From the NCBI RefSeq assembly GCF_030913365.1, contig NZ_CP133160.1, positions 744,001 to 808,000 of the forward strand: DNA of 64,000 nucleotides. The letters are read 5' to 3'. Under the pieces are notes generated by a model that saw only the letters and a list, made by a program, of their open reading frames with translations, searched no databases and was not told the DNA's origin. Position 1 is the stretch's first letter. The number at the start of each line of letters is the position of its first letter. This document shows positions 38,201 to 44,851 of the stretch, piece after piece. The position numbers and the translations under genes were made by a program. The DNA is from Stenotrophomonas sp. 24(2023). Lineage in GTDB: Bacteria; Pseudomonadota; Gammaproteobacteria; Xanthomonadales; Xanthomonadaceae.

Positions 38201-40121
38201 GACGGATGGTGTACGGCGTCCACGCGGCCTTGTAGGTGTAGTACAGCAGCTTCGGCAGGCGGCCACCGTCCATCATGGAGTCACCCAACGAGCGCACGCG
38301 CTTGTCTTCGACACCACTCCAGAAGGTGCTGGTTTCGCCCGGCGTTTCGGCCAGGTACCAGTGCGCGATGCCGAAGGCGTTATGCACGACGCCACGACGC
38401 CAGTCGTCCATGAAGGGCGCGGCCATCGCGATTTCGTAGTCATAGCTTTCGCGGAACTCGCCACGGCCCCAGTACTCGGCCGACCAGGCCGGCTTGTTCG
38501 GGAACTGGTCCTTGACGTTCAGTTCGCAGCTTTCGCGCGAGCAGCCCAGCACGTCGCCATTGCGGTCATCGGGCGTACGGTCGACCTGCGCACGGGTCGC
38601 CACCGGGTCCCACTGGTTGGTGACCTGGCGGACTTCCTGCGCGAAGTTGTGATCCATCACGCCGTTGTTCGCTTCCCAGCCCAGGATGGACGGGTTGCTG
38701 CGGTCGCGGACGATCATCTCGCGGTGCAGCTCAAGCTTCAGCGGGTACTTGTTGATCAGGTTCTGCGGGCAGTCGGTGGTCGGCTGCGATTCGCGGTAGC
38801 AGGAACCGGCAAACCCGTTCTCGCCGTCGCCGCTGGGCTGGACGATGAACACACCCAGTGCGTCGGCGGCTGCCACGAACTCCGGGCTGGAGGCGGAATG
38901 GCCGGGACGGTAGATGTTGCCACCGGCATCGGCCAGCAGCTTCAGGTCACGCCACTGCTGTTCCTCGGGCACGGCCGTGCCCAGCGCCGGGTAGTCATAA
39001 CGGCCCGAGGCGCCCCACAGGTGGTGCGCGTAGCCGTTGATGATCGGGAAGTCCTTGTCCCAGGTGATGGTGCGGATGCCCAGCGGACTCTGCGACGCAT
39101 CGACCACCACACCGTTGATGCTGACGATGTGGTTCACCCGGTACATGTACGGCCTGCCGTACTTGCTGTTGTTGGGGAACCACAGCACCGGGTTGGCGAC
39201 GTTGAGGTACTGGACGATGCCCGTGGGACGCAGCGGACTGGCCGGGTTGGCCGGCAGCGTCCTGGTGTCCTGCGTCTGTGCCACCACCTGCCCTTCGACG
39301 TCGACGATCTGGGTCGTCAGCACGGCCTGCTGGGCTTCGCTGGTTTCATTGAGCAGGTTCGTCTCCACCCGCACCCGTGCCGACTTGCGGTCATCGGCGA
39401 TGGATTCGGTGGCGATGTACGTACCCCAGGTGTTGAGCACCGGGTAGACGTTCTGCGGGATATGCACCCGGTTGGTCACGTACATGTACACCGGGCGGAA
39501 GATGCCCGTGTCACCCTGGCCGAAGCGGAAGCCACCGGAGAAATCCGGGTTCTCGAAGAAGTTGGCGTTGGCCGCCACCTTCACCGCCATGACGTTGTCG
39601 CTGCCATCGGTCTTCACCATGTCGGTGATGTCGATGACGAACGGCAGGAAGCCGTTGACGTGGGTCGCATCCTTGTTGAAGGCGCTGCTGCCACGGACCA
39701 GCTGACCGTTCACATACACCTGCACGCCGGTATGCGCCCCTTCGAACTCCACCAGGATCTTGCGACCGGCGTAGCTGCCAGGCAGGGTGAAGTGCTTGCG
39801 GTACCAGGCCTGGCCATGCATGAAGCCGGCACCACCACCCGACTGGGTGTTGGAGAACATCTCGTTCTCGTTGATCGAGTGCGGGATGCCGACCGACTGC
39901 CAGCCGGAGTCATCGAAGCCGGGCTTCATGGCCTCTGGCGGGTCCGAGTCGCGGATGTATTTCCACGCCGTGGCCCCCAGGTTGATCTTGATGCGCTCGG
40001 AGATGGGCACGGCCACCTCCTTCGCTCCCACTGGCTGTATCACCGTTGTCCCTAACGCCAGGGACAACAGCAACAGCGAAAGCCAATCTCTTGGCCTGGA
40101 AGACTGTCTGTTTCCGAACAT
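32292..40121 (-). CDS. Giant exported multimodular glycoside hydrolase (GH2-like plus GH64-like)
   Basis: A 2,609-residue protein with a signal peptide (about 1-33). Residues 40-870 are a GH2-like enzyme: jelly-roll (DNVMAVKVAANANFFENPD), immunoglobulin-like and TIM-barrel parts. The barrel has NPSILGWEANNGVMD (E483) and AWSAEYWGRG (E549, probable nucleophile). Three Ig-like modules (about 878-1140) precede a discoidin/F5-8C-like CBM32-type module (1141-1278), a DUF1566-like module (1285-1398), two Ig-like modules, and discoidin-like modules at about 1604-1726, 1844-1968 and 1981-2104, with Ig-like modules between. Residues 2234-2609 resemble GH64 beta-1,3-glucanase (FFTLAQSKLLKMPKLDGGRIFVSLGSPMY and YGFSYDDVSDQSST). 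The likely target is a beta-glucan-rich polysaccharide such as fungal wall. The gene converges on the secretion operon, so export through that machine is an attractive inference. Confidence 0.88.
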   Translation of the reverse strand: MFGNRQSSRPRDWLSLLLLSLALGTTVIQPVGAKEVAVPISERIKINLGATAWKYIRDSDPPEAMKPGFDDSGWQSVGIPHSINENEMFSNTQSGGGAGFMHGQAWYRKHFTLPGSYAGRKILVEFEGAHTGVQVYVNGQLVRGSSAFNKDATHVNGFLPFVIDITDMVKTDGSDNVMAVKVAANANFFENPDFSGGFRFGQGDTGIFRPVYMYVTNRVHIPQNVYPVLNTWGTYIATESIADDRKSARVRVETNLLNETSEAQQAVLTTQIVDVEGQVVAQTQDTRTLPANPASPLRPTGIVQYLNVANPVLWFPNNSKYGRPYMYRVNHIVSINGVVVDASQSPLGIRTITWDKDFPIINGYAHHLWGASGRYDYPALGTAVPEEQQWRDLKLLADAGGNIYRPGHSASSPEFVAAADALGVFIVQPSGDGENGFAGSCYRESQPTTDCPQNLINKYPLKLELHREMIVRDRSNPSILGWEANNGVMDHNFAQEVRQVTNQWDPVATRAQVDRTPDDRNGDVLGCSRESCELNVKDQFPNKPAWSAEYWGRGEFRESYDYEIAMAAPFMDDWRRGVVHNAFGIAHWYLAETPGETSTFWSGVEDKRVRSLGDSMMDGGRLPKLLYYTYKAAWTPYTIRPVVHLAHHWNRSGTVRVNAFSNCPAVNLYVNGKQQGTSQIPNSITVENNDTSQNTTGLVGQVHWDNVKFEPGTLTAQCLDEFGTVKAEDSRVTAGAADHLELVVEPALQRPDGSTFKWTANGSDAVFITARVVDANGVVVPDASNTITFNVSDATVANYRGGWNHIVTNPDDFTPKNLAYHSPGDHELAAEGGLQRIAIRTTFKPGTVTVTATSPGLGAGRATYAVEASNPQVQGISDVPVVLLQPQDQLVSAGQPARFAVMATGAGPLGFQWLRNGTPIPGATASTLVTPATALIDTDTTFSVNVTNAKGVVQSRSAKLTVYPPVAPSFDTQIADQSLIEGAPVVFEVKVSGSPELTFQWLRNDVAIDGATDARYEIAAASMRDNGAVFKVRVTNPVAQVVSLPATLTVKPAEGLEIGTQPLNQVAALNQSAKFSVTLKHGSEPVKYEWRGPRGVVGTNKAELLIESVQSTDFGNYSVTITNAAGSVSSQPATLSQAAPGVNLARGKVAFASSYQNEGGMPASNVTDGNVSTPWGSAIPAPEDQDKPYEATITVDLGAPLPFNDIILRWEAAHASKYQVDVSNDNKEWRTVFPSGDNAPGGVEEFGFPTTTARYVRVTGQKRATQYGYSLYEVEVYNVATCGPDTERYSVVDQGHVRDNQTTLLWNRAHFTLTGDQQLTQAKAALYCRDQGARLPTREEAVSISGRNAASCAFPKAWKTWTSNNVPGDDRLAYWVSSGGDVNVGTADNLPGWALCVAGTPQVKAPQVTVQPAGLTATVGTSAHFAVGASGTDPLTYVWFRNRTQVQSSASPFYDTPVLTLDDNGSQFYVVVSNSAGTVTSQEVTLTVKAATDPGNGNPQQPGQPPVIVMQPADQAAAIGKTATFTVGATLPAGHQASYQWERDGQPIAGATAANYTTAPVTLDDNGARFGVQVRDGNATTLSNAAVLSVVDGVPSTSDNLALHKDVHASGNENPVFSDPKNVVDGDPESRWSSDFNDDAYIDIDLGRPQAINKVELLWQLAYGKAYRIEVSIDGNDWKTVYNQKAGRGGEEKLSFQTVMAQHVRMQGVKRNTEYGYSLFEFRVFGPQLSIVTQPVAQTVTQGQSAHFSLSVIGSPELSYQWFKNGERVATTSEPSYDTPATTAADNGAVFAVVASVGNSQVKSDDVVLTVLPSNHGGGDNGNGQNPGGNPQQPVDPTPTPSLSLGKRAYSSGVESPIATPAINAIDGRLDTRWASDFHDDAWLTVDLGVPGTVTGVGLRWERAYGAAYLIQTSGNGQDWTTVYTQNAGQGGNEALSFTPVQARYVRMQGVRRASQYGYSLHEFEIYGTPASGTVPPQPVDLAQGRATVASGSEDAGRLGGALAVDGKDDTRWSSDFHDNAWIYVDLGSVQPVGQVVLNWERAYGAAYSIQLSSDAQTWNTVYNQTAGSGGLEHIRIDAAQARYVRMQGVRRGTDYGYSLEAFEVYAPQDGQIPPTQPDPQPQPKPPVIQTQPVNVAVTVGAAARFSVAVAQADGLSYQWSRNGQAIAGATGSSYVLAATTLADNGAVFTVTVTNAAGLSTTSQPATLVVQANEGGTTPPNPGDDDGTTVPDYTVYPNALGVALKNRTHGKFSDDQVYVAVIARDPNENGRFVYLTPDGTPVPMTVADNEAANHLTKNGQNYSNYFFTLAQSKLLKMPKLDGGRIFVSLGSPMYIKVNEDINHQVGFAGPNVLNPTDPNIDVHFDWYEFTYNNIGLWLNNTQVDQFGFPLVEDVYGDNRTWHQRTGIVESRDVIMAAYAKEVPPEFMVTKPTAQRIMAPAKGSFDEGQVNGHYFDAYVNQVWDYYRTHTLRFTLGAQQFTAVTEGEELVFTTVVPQGSTEPPKVYRIGKPNTQEILEGKGKLASGDSTELQIETRLCAGFNRHIMEDASIWDAHTAGWYATGPYNAYAKFWHDHSVDGKAYGFSYDDVSDQSSTIMAPKPEHVVLGIGW

Positions 40122-41073
40122 GACTCTTTACTCACAAAAGTCGGCTATGACGACACGTGCAGCAGCAGGAATTCCTTCCCCCTGCACATGCATTTTTTTC
40201 AACTGCAGGAAATCGCGCCTGATGATCCGATCTATAGAGGTCTCCCTGTCTGGGCAGCATTGCCAACACGTAACCGGGCTTGCGGTGCGGAAGCACGCGC
40301 ATTCCCGGAATTAAGATCGATCTAAAAAACCACGCACACCGCTGCAGGCAAGGCGTCCGGCAACGCAGTGCGTGCCAGCCCAGCGGCAATGGTCATGTTC
40401 GAGTGCCCTGCAGGTGGCAATGGCTACCTTGCAGGCACGGCTATCCCCCGACCGGCGTCATCGGCCGGTGCACCATCCAACGAATGGAAAATGAAAAAGC
40501 GCCAGCACCTTAGCGGTGTTCTTGGCCGATCCTCGCTATCGCATGGTGGTGCAGCCAGGCTGCCGCTCGATCACCCTCGACGGGTGTTCCCCCTTTCGCG
40601 CATGGGCTGGTCCGGCGCAACTCCCCGCGCCCCAGCTGCGTGTATCTACGGACGGACAGGCCACTGCGGGAACGGTTTCCCAGGGCCTGTCGCCGGGTGA
40701 TGCCGGTACGCTCGCCGGCGTGCTGCAGGCCGTTCGCTCCTGCGTCGCGCGTCGCATCAGGACGCGATGTCTGGCGGGTCTTGTTGCTCTGGCCAAGAGT
40801 CTTGGCGCCGCCAAAGGTCGACTGCATGGAACGGTCCTCGATAGGTGCGTCAATTGTCCATTAGGCGAACGCATGCTGCGCTGCACTGACGCACACTTTG
40901 ATTGGAATCCGTAAGCGTTTTGTACATTTGCTTTCGAATCCGGCGCCTCCCTCCCCATGCGGCACCGGCCGGGACCGCGATCAGCGGCCACGCACTGTCG
41001 CCATACGGGTGTGTGTGGATGAGATGGCCCACACCGATGCATGCCGCCACCGCGCGGGCGGCAAACCGGCCAT
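40122..41073. other. Long intergenic region upstream of the giant glycosidase
   Basis: About 950 nt with no clearly coding frame. Close to the glycosidase start are TATAGA (near 40230 on the minus strand) as a -10 candidate without a good -35, and a 10-bp palindrome AGATCGATCT at 40314-40323 inside an AT-rich patch, a possible regulator site. The centre holds a weak candidate small gene (40510-40827). The remainder shows nothing I can name. Confidence 0.4.
40510..40827 (-). CDS. Doubtful small basic protein
   Basis: A 105-codon frame beginning MQSTFGGAKTLGQSNKTRQ. It has GAGGA eight bases before its ATG, and its stop lies inside a hairpin (AACACC/GGTGCT plus GGC pairs) followed by TTTTT on the minus strand, so both ends look like gene ends. 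Against this, the second half is rich in Arg and Gly with mixed codon use unlike the neighbours, and I recognise no family. It may be a decayed gene or a non-coding RNA. Confidence 0.25.
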   Translation of the reverse strand: MQSTFGGAKTLGQSNKTRQTSRPDATRDAGANGLQHAGERTGITRRQALGNRSRSGLSVRRYTQLGRGELRRTSPCAKGGTPVEGDRAAAWLHHHAIARIGQEHR

Positions 41074-41109
41074 AAAAAAACCCCTCCCCCGCTGGGCACG
41101 GGGAAGGGG
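41074..41109 (-). terminator. Terminator of the histone-like gene
   Basis: On the minus strand, CCCCTTCCCCG and CGGGGGAGGGG pair and are followed by seven T, 27 nt past the stop. Confidence 0.9.
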
Positions 41110-41136
41110 CTTCAGGGTACGGCGATCGGGACGTGC

Positions 41137-41634
41137 TTAGATCAGCGGCGCCGGGGTGGCCGGCAGGGCTACCGGGGCAGCCTTCTTCTTGCGGGCGGCC
41201 GGCTTGCGCTTGGCAACCTTCTTGGCGGCCTTCTTCGGGGCAGCCTTCTTGGTGGCCTTCTTCGCAGTCTTCTTGACGGCCTTCTTCGCAGTGGCCTTCT
41301 TGGCGACCTTCTTCACTGCCTTCTTGGCGACCTTCTTGGCCGGCTTGCGGGCGGTGGTCTTCTTGGCAGCCTTCTTCACTGCCTTCTTGGCAGTCGCCTT
41401 CTTCGCGACCTTCTTGGCGGTCTTCTTCACTGCCTTCTTGGCAGTGGCCTTCTTGGCGACCTTCTTCACCGCCTTCTTGGCGGTGGCCTTCTTGGCGACC
41501 TTCTTCACCGCCTTCTTGGCGGTGGCCTTCTTGGCGACCTTCTTCACTGCCTTCTTGGCAGCGGCCTTCTTCGCGACCTTCTTCACCGCCTTCTTGGCGG
41601 CGGGCTTTTTCTTCGCAGCTTTCTTGGTTGCCAT
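41137..41634 (-). CDS. Lysine/alanine-rich histone H1-like protein
   Basis: A 165-residue highly basic protein made almost wholly of KKAVKKVAKKATA-type repeats, from residue 13 to about 145, followed by a short hydrophobic tail (APVALPATPAPLI). It resembles the C-terminal DNA-binding domain of eukaryotic H1 and bacterial proteins such as AlgP/AlgR3, BpH1 and chlamydial Hc2, which bind and condense DNA non-specifically. There is no globular domain. The gene is preceded by GAGGAG and has its own promoter and a long leader of about 280 nt. Strain-to-strain repeat-number changes are expected. Confidence 0.9.
   Translation of the reverse strand: MATKKAAKKKPAAKKAVKKVAKKAAAKKAVKKVAKKATAKKAVKKVAKKATAKKAVKKVAKKATAKKAVKKTAKKVAKKATAKKAVKKAAKKTTARKPAKKVAKKAVKKVAKKATAKKAVKKTAKKATKKAAPKKAAKKVAKRKPAARKKKAAPVALPATPAPLI
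41250..41610. repeat. Tandem repeats coding the lysine-rich protein
   Basis: Imperfect 36-39 bp units built around CCTTCTTGGCGACCTTCTTC alternate over about 360 bp. Three 39-bp units between about 41450 and 41570 are almost identical, a substrate for slippage or recombination. Confidence 0.85.
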
Positions 41635-41919
41635 GGGATGGCTCCTCGTCAGTGATTAGGGAGTTGATACGCCCAGGTGGATCAAACCCGCAGATGCTGC
41701 GTGCGGGGACCGCCGGCGCGTCAGGCGCGCCGTTACGGATACGGCAATGCCCGCCAGGTGCAGGGGCGCGGACATCGGAAAGGAAAGACGCTTGCGTTTC
41801 TCCGGGGGAAGCGGGGCCATGTCCACCGACAAAGGGAGCGCGGTGGTCATCAAGGGGCTGCTTCGCGTCGGACGTTTGATTCTGCGCACTCGGTTGGGCA
41901 GGCAAGGTCTGCTGGGCGA

Positions 41920-41948
41920 AACCTAATCACGGTTTTTTTTACTGTCAA
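41920..41948 (-). promoter_or_regulatory. Promoter of the histone-like gene
   Basis: TTGACA (41948-41943) is followed by a 17-bp spacer and TAGGTT (41925-41920). The -35 is perfect. Transcription from here gives a leader of roughly 280 nt. Confidence 0.6.
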
Positions 41949-41956
41949 CAACCCCC

Positions 41957-42221
41957 GCGAAAAATTTTCACATTCCACCCCTCCCGGCGCACCGCCACGG
42001 CGACGCCGGCCGGCCCTTCCGGCGGCGGCAACCTACGCCGACACCACCGGCAGCGCCGCCATCGCGCCTGCACATGCATGCAAAAAAACACTTGAAAACA
42101 GCATCGCAATGAAAAGCGGGCAGATGCGCGGGCGCGGTGCGGTGACAGCGCGCGCATTGCCACCGGCATGCGTGCAGGCTCCCGGAACGGCAACGCAACG
42201 CGGTCGAAAAGTTTTCACATC
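41957..42221 (-). promoter_or_regulatory. Two related GTGAAAA-TTTTCG boxes
   Basis: GGAATGTGAAAATTTTTCGC (41976-41957) lies directly upstream of the -35, and GGATGTGAAAACTTTTCG (42221-42204) lies about 245 bp further upstream in the same orientation. They share GTGAAAA-N-TTTTCG, an inverted AAAA/TTTT core, and may bind a common regulator. Confidence 0.45.
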
Positions 42222-42347
42222 CAGGGTGCCCGCCGCACCATCGAAAACGCAAAACTGCGCAAACTTCCCGCCGCGACGATGACCACACGCGCGGCCGCTC
42301 ATGCCCGCCGGGAAGATCACGGCGCATCCCCGGCATGAGCGGCGGGC

Positions 42348-42377
42348 AAAAAAAAACGGCCACCGGAAGGTGGCCGT
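42348..42377 (-). terminator. Terminator of gcvH
   Basis: A 9-bp ACGGCCACC/GGTGGCCGT stem with a TTCC loop is followed by a run of T on the minus strand, 23 nt past the gcvH stop. Confidence 0.93.
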
Positions 42378-42399
42378 CATCGAACCGGTCAGGCGGCGA

Positions 42400-42795
42400 T
42401 CAGTGGTCGTCGTCTTCCAGCGCTTCGGTGTAGTCGTCCGGGGACAGCAGTTCGTTGAGCTCATCGGCATTGGACAGCTCGACCACGAACATCCAGCCTT
42501 CGCCGTAGGCATCTTCGTTGATGGTTTCCGGCTTGTCCGACAGGGCCGAATTGACCTCGACCACGGTGCCGCTGATCGGGCTGTACACGTCCGAGGCGGC
42601 CTTGACCGACTCGACGACCGCGATCTGCTCGCCGGCCTTGGCGGTGGCACCGACCTCGGGCAGCTCGACATAGACCAGGTCACCCAGCAGGCCCTGGGCA
42701 TGGTCGGAAATACCGACGGTGACGCGGCCGTTGCCTTCGACGCGGGCCCACTCGTGGGACTTGAGGAACTTGAGGTCGCCGGGGATCTCGCTCAT
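42400..42795 (-). CDS. gcvH: Glycine cleavage system H protein
   Basis: A 131-residue lipoyl carrier that shuttles the aminomethyl group between the P, T and L proteins. The lipoylation lysine is K65 in [17 protein letters not shown], and the N-terminal [27 protein letters not shown] and C-terminal [15 protein letters not shown] segments are canonical. Length fits the family. ATG at 42795 is used instead of the upstream frame start because it begins the conserved [10 protein letters not shown]. It follows gcvT by 94 nt on the same strand, probably as one operon; gcvP is not in the window. Confidence 0.97.
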   Translation of the reverse strand: MSEIPGDLKFLKSHEWARVEGNGRVTVGISDHAQGLLGDLVYVELPEVGATAKAGEQIAVVESVKAASDVYSPISGTVVEVNSALSDKPETINEDAYGEGWMFVVELSNADELNELLSPDDYTEALEDDDH

Positions 42796-42889
42796 GGGAC
42801 TGCTCCAGGATTCTGCAGGGGTTGGAAAAAACGGGGGTAGTGTAACCAACCGGCCGGGCCTGCTGTCAGGCCCGTGCCAGTGGCATCGA

Positions 42890-44002
42890 TCACGCGTCGG
42901 CCAGGACGCCGGGCTGGGCCTGGCCTTCGCGCACGAACGGGAACTTGACCACGCGCACCGGCACCTGGCGGCCGCGGATGTCCACGGTCACCTGGCCCAG
43001 TTCGCCGGCCGGCACACGCGCGAAGGCGATGCCCTTGGCCAGCGACGGCGAGAAGGTGCCGGACAGGATCTCGCCCTGGCCGCTGGCGGTGGTGACCGCC
43101 TGGCCGTGGCGCAGCACGCCCTTCTCGTCCATCACCAGGCCGATCATCTGGCGGTGGTTGCCGTCGGCCTTCTGCGCTTCCAGCACGCTGCGGCCGATGA
43201 AGTCACGGCCTTCGTCCAGCGACACTGTCCAGGCCAGCGCGGCTTCATACGGGCTGATCGCCTCGTCCATGTCCTGGCCATACAGGTTCATGCCGGCCTC
43301 CAGGCGCAGCGTGTCACGCGCGCCCAGGCCGGCCGGCTTCACGCCCGCGGCGATCAGGCGGTTCCAGAACGCGACCACGGCATCCTGCGGCAGCAGCAGT
43401 TCGAAGCCGTCTTCGCCGGTGTAGCCGGTGCGGGCGACGAACAGGGCGACGCCGTCATCGGACTGGGCTTCCTGGGCGGCGAAACGGCCCAGCTTGGTCA
43501 GCGCCTCGCGGTCGGCTTCACGGGCCAGGCCGATCACCTTCTCCCGCGCCTGCGGGCCCTGCACGGCCAGGATGGCCAGGTCCGGGCGCTGCTCGACTGA
43601 CACGCCGAACGGTGCCGCCTGCTCGCGCAGCCAGGCCAGGTCCTTCTCGCGGGTGGAGGCGTTGACCACCATCCGGAAGAAGTCCTCGCCCAGGTAGTAG
43701 ACGATCAGGTCATCGATGACGCCGCCCTCGGCATTGAGCATGCACGAGTACAGGGCCTTGCCCGGCGCCTTCAGCTTGTCGATGGAGTTGGCCAGCAGGC
43801 GGCGCAGGAAGGGCTTGACCTGGTCACCGCGCAGGTCGACCACGGTCATGTGGCTGACGTCGAACACGCCGGCTTCGCCGCGGACCAGGTGGTGCTCATC
43901 CAGCTGCGAGCCGTAGTGGATGGGCATGTCCCAACCCCCGAAATCGACCATCTTGGCGCCAAGGGCGCGGTGGGTATCGTTGAGCAGCGTCTTCTGGGTC
44001 AT
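42890..44002 (-). CDS. gcvT: Glycine cleavage system T protein (aminomethyltransferase)
   Basis: A 370-residue tetrahydrofolate-dependent enzyme that transfers the methylene group of glycine to folate and releases ammonia. [51 protein letters not shown] and the folate-binding core [33 protein letters not shown] are all present. ATG at 44002 gives [11 protein letters not shown], the normal start. Upstream, a GATAAT lies at a spacing that leaves a leader of about 30 nt. I looked for a glycine riboswitch and saw none. Confidence 0.97.
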   Translation of the reverse strand: MTQKTLLNDTHRALGAKMVDFGGWDMPIHYGSQLDEHHLVRGEAGVFDVSHMTVVDLRGDQVKPFLRRLLANSIDKLKAPGKALYSCMLNAEGGVIDDLIVYYLGEDFFRMVVNASTREKDLAWLREQAAPFGVSVEQRPDLAILAVQGPQAREKVIGLAREADREALTKLGRFAAQEAQSDDGVALFVARTGYTGEDGFELLLPQDAVVAFWNRLIAAGVKPAGLGARDTLRLEAGMNLYGQDMDEAISPYEAALAWTVSLDEGRDFIGRSVLEAQKADGNHRQMIGLVMDEKGVLRHGQAVTTASGQGEILSGTFSPSLAKGIAFARVPAGELGQVTVDIRGRQVPVRVVKFPFVREGQAQPGVLADA

Positions 44003-44037
44003 GACCGGGTCCGGCAACAGAGGAAACAAGAACCGGC

Positions 44038-44043
44038 ATTATC
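44038..44043 (-). promoter_or_regulatory. Candidate -10 of gcvT
   Basis: GATAAT on the minus strand, 35 nt before the gcvT start, preceded by TGG; no good -35. Confidence 0.4.
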
Positions 44044-44124
44044 CCAGATCGGCAGAGCGCAGGCGCGTCGCAACGCAACGGGATGGTGGGGGCGGCGGCG
44101 GCCGGCAACGGCGCCCGGACGGAC

Positions 44125-44375
44125 GGCTTCCGGTAGATCCACGCCATGCGTGGATGAACCCCGATCGAAACCAGCCCTTTCGACGCTCCGCCGAAAGGCA
44201 TCCACGCATGGCGTGGATCCACCGGTTGCAGCCCAGAGGGCTCCACGCATTACGTGGATCCACCGGTCGCGGCAAAGCGCGCCGCCCCGGCAGGTCCATG
44301 GCGCCGGGGCGTCACGCTCCCGCCCGGACCGGCGGTTTCCGGTAGATCCACGCCATGCGTGGATGAACCCCCATC
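44125..44375. repeat. Cluster of REP elements (GTAG-ATCCACGC family)
   Basis: Four copies of an ATCCACGC-CAT-GCGTGGAT hairpin lie between gcvT and nfeD: 44133-44155 and 44342-44364 with a GTAG head on the plus strand, 44200-44218 in inverted orientation, and a diverged one at 44242-44258. Copies one and four sit in a longer direct repeat (CTTCCGGTAGATCCACGCC and the following GATGAACCCC). GTAG-headed palindromes of this kind are described as SMAG/REP sequences in Stenotrophomonas. The whole 413-nt gap between gcvT and nfeD holds only this cluster and the gcvT promoter. Confidence 0.85.
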
Positions 44376-44415
44376 GAATCGCAGCACCCTGCCGCAGGCA
44401 GGGCACGGCCCCGTT

Positions 44416-44850
44416 TCAGCCGGCGGCTTCAACCACCAGCGTGCTGCCCTGCACCGCCACCACCCGCACCGGCGTACCGGCCGGTAGCTCCGGGCCGGTC
44501 ACCTGCCAGGACGCATCATCGATGCTGACCCGGCCCTGCCCGCCGGCGATGCCCTGCTGCAGAGGCACCACCCGGCCCACCAGCTGTTCGGCACGACGGT
44601 TCAGCAGGGGCGCATCGCTCGGCCGCGCGCGCGGCTTGCCCCAGCGCCGGTAGCACTGGATCGACAGCACGCTCAGCACCACGAAGGCGACCACCTGCCA
44701 CACCACCGGAATATCGGTGAACACGGCCACCAGCACGAATACCGCCGCCGCGCCGATGCCGATCCACAACATGAAGGCGCCCGGCGCCAGCGCCTCGGCA
44801 GCGAACAGCAGCAGGGCCAGTGCCCCCCAGGCTACGACTTCCCAGCGCAT
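44416..44850 (-). CDS. NfeD-like membrane protein
   Basis: A 144-residue protein with three N-terminal transmembrane helices (about 8-78) and a C-terminal OB-fold (about 90-140; VGRVVPLQQGIAGGQGRVSIDDASWQVTGPELPAGTPVRVVAV). This is the short NfeD1b/YbbK class that works with SPFH proteins. The gene begins 1 nt after the SPFH stop, so the two form a pair of the QmcA-YbbK type. Confidence 0.9.
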   Translation of the reverse strand: MRWEVVAWGALALLLFAAEALAPGAFMLWIGIGAAAVFVLVAVFTDIPVVWQVVAFVVLSVLSIQCYRRWGKPRARPSDAPLLNRRAEQLVGRVVPLQQGIAGGQGRVSIDDASWQVTGPELPAGTPVRVVAVQGSTLVVEAAG

Positions 44851-44851
44851 G

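Larger units (their letters stand above)
41635..42347. other. Long leader and intergenic region upstream of the histone-like gene
   Basis: About 710 nt without a supportable gene. The part from 41635 to about 41913 would be transcribed leader from the promoter below and has only a 64- to 77-codon minus-strand frame without a recognised family. Further upstream are the paired GTGAAAA boxes and a patch with an A7 run at 42084-42090; nothing else was recognised. Confidence 0.4.

Noticed and set aside
32085..40055. A 2,656-codon open frame on the plus strand opposite the giant glycosidase
   Set aside because: Its protein is rich in His, Arg, Gly and Val with no domain and mirrors the codon bias of the real gene. 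Long antisense open frames are common in GC-rich genomes. The minus strand has a signal peptide and clear enzyme motifs.
40280..40513. Small plus-strand frames just upstream of the glycosidase
   Set aside because: Cys/Arg-rich compositions without ribosome sites; considered chance.
40516..40914. A 132-codon plus-strand frame in the gap upstream of the glycosidase
   Set aside because: Begins with TTG without a ribosome site and has no recognisable family or codon signal; it also overlaps the minus-strand candidate.
41156..41659. A Phe/Leu/Ala-rich plus-strand frame opposite the histone-like gene
   Set aside because: It is the complement of Lys-rich tandem repeats (AAG gives CTT and TTC) and has no independent support.
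44003..44130. Glycine riboswitch before gcvT
   Set aside because: I looked for the paired aptamer core (GGAGAG and following conserved purines) on the minus strand and did not find it; the leader predicted from the -10 box is only about 30 nt.
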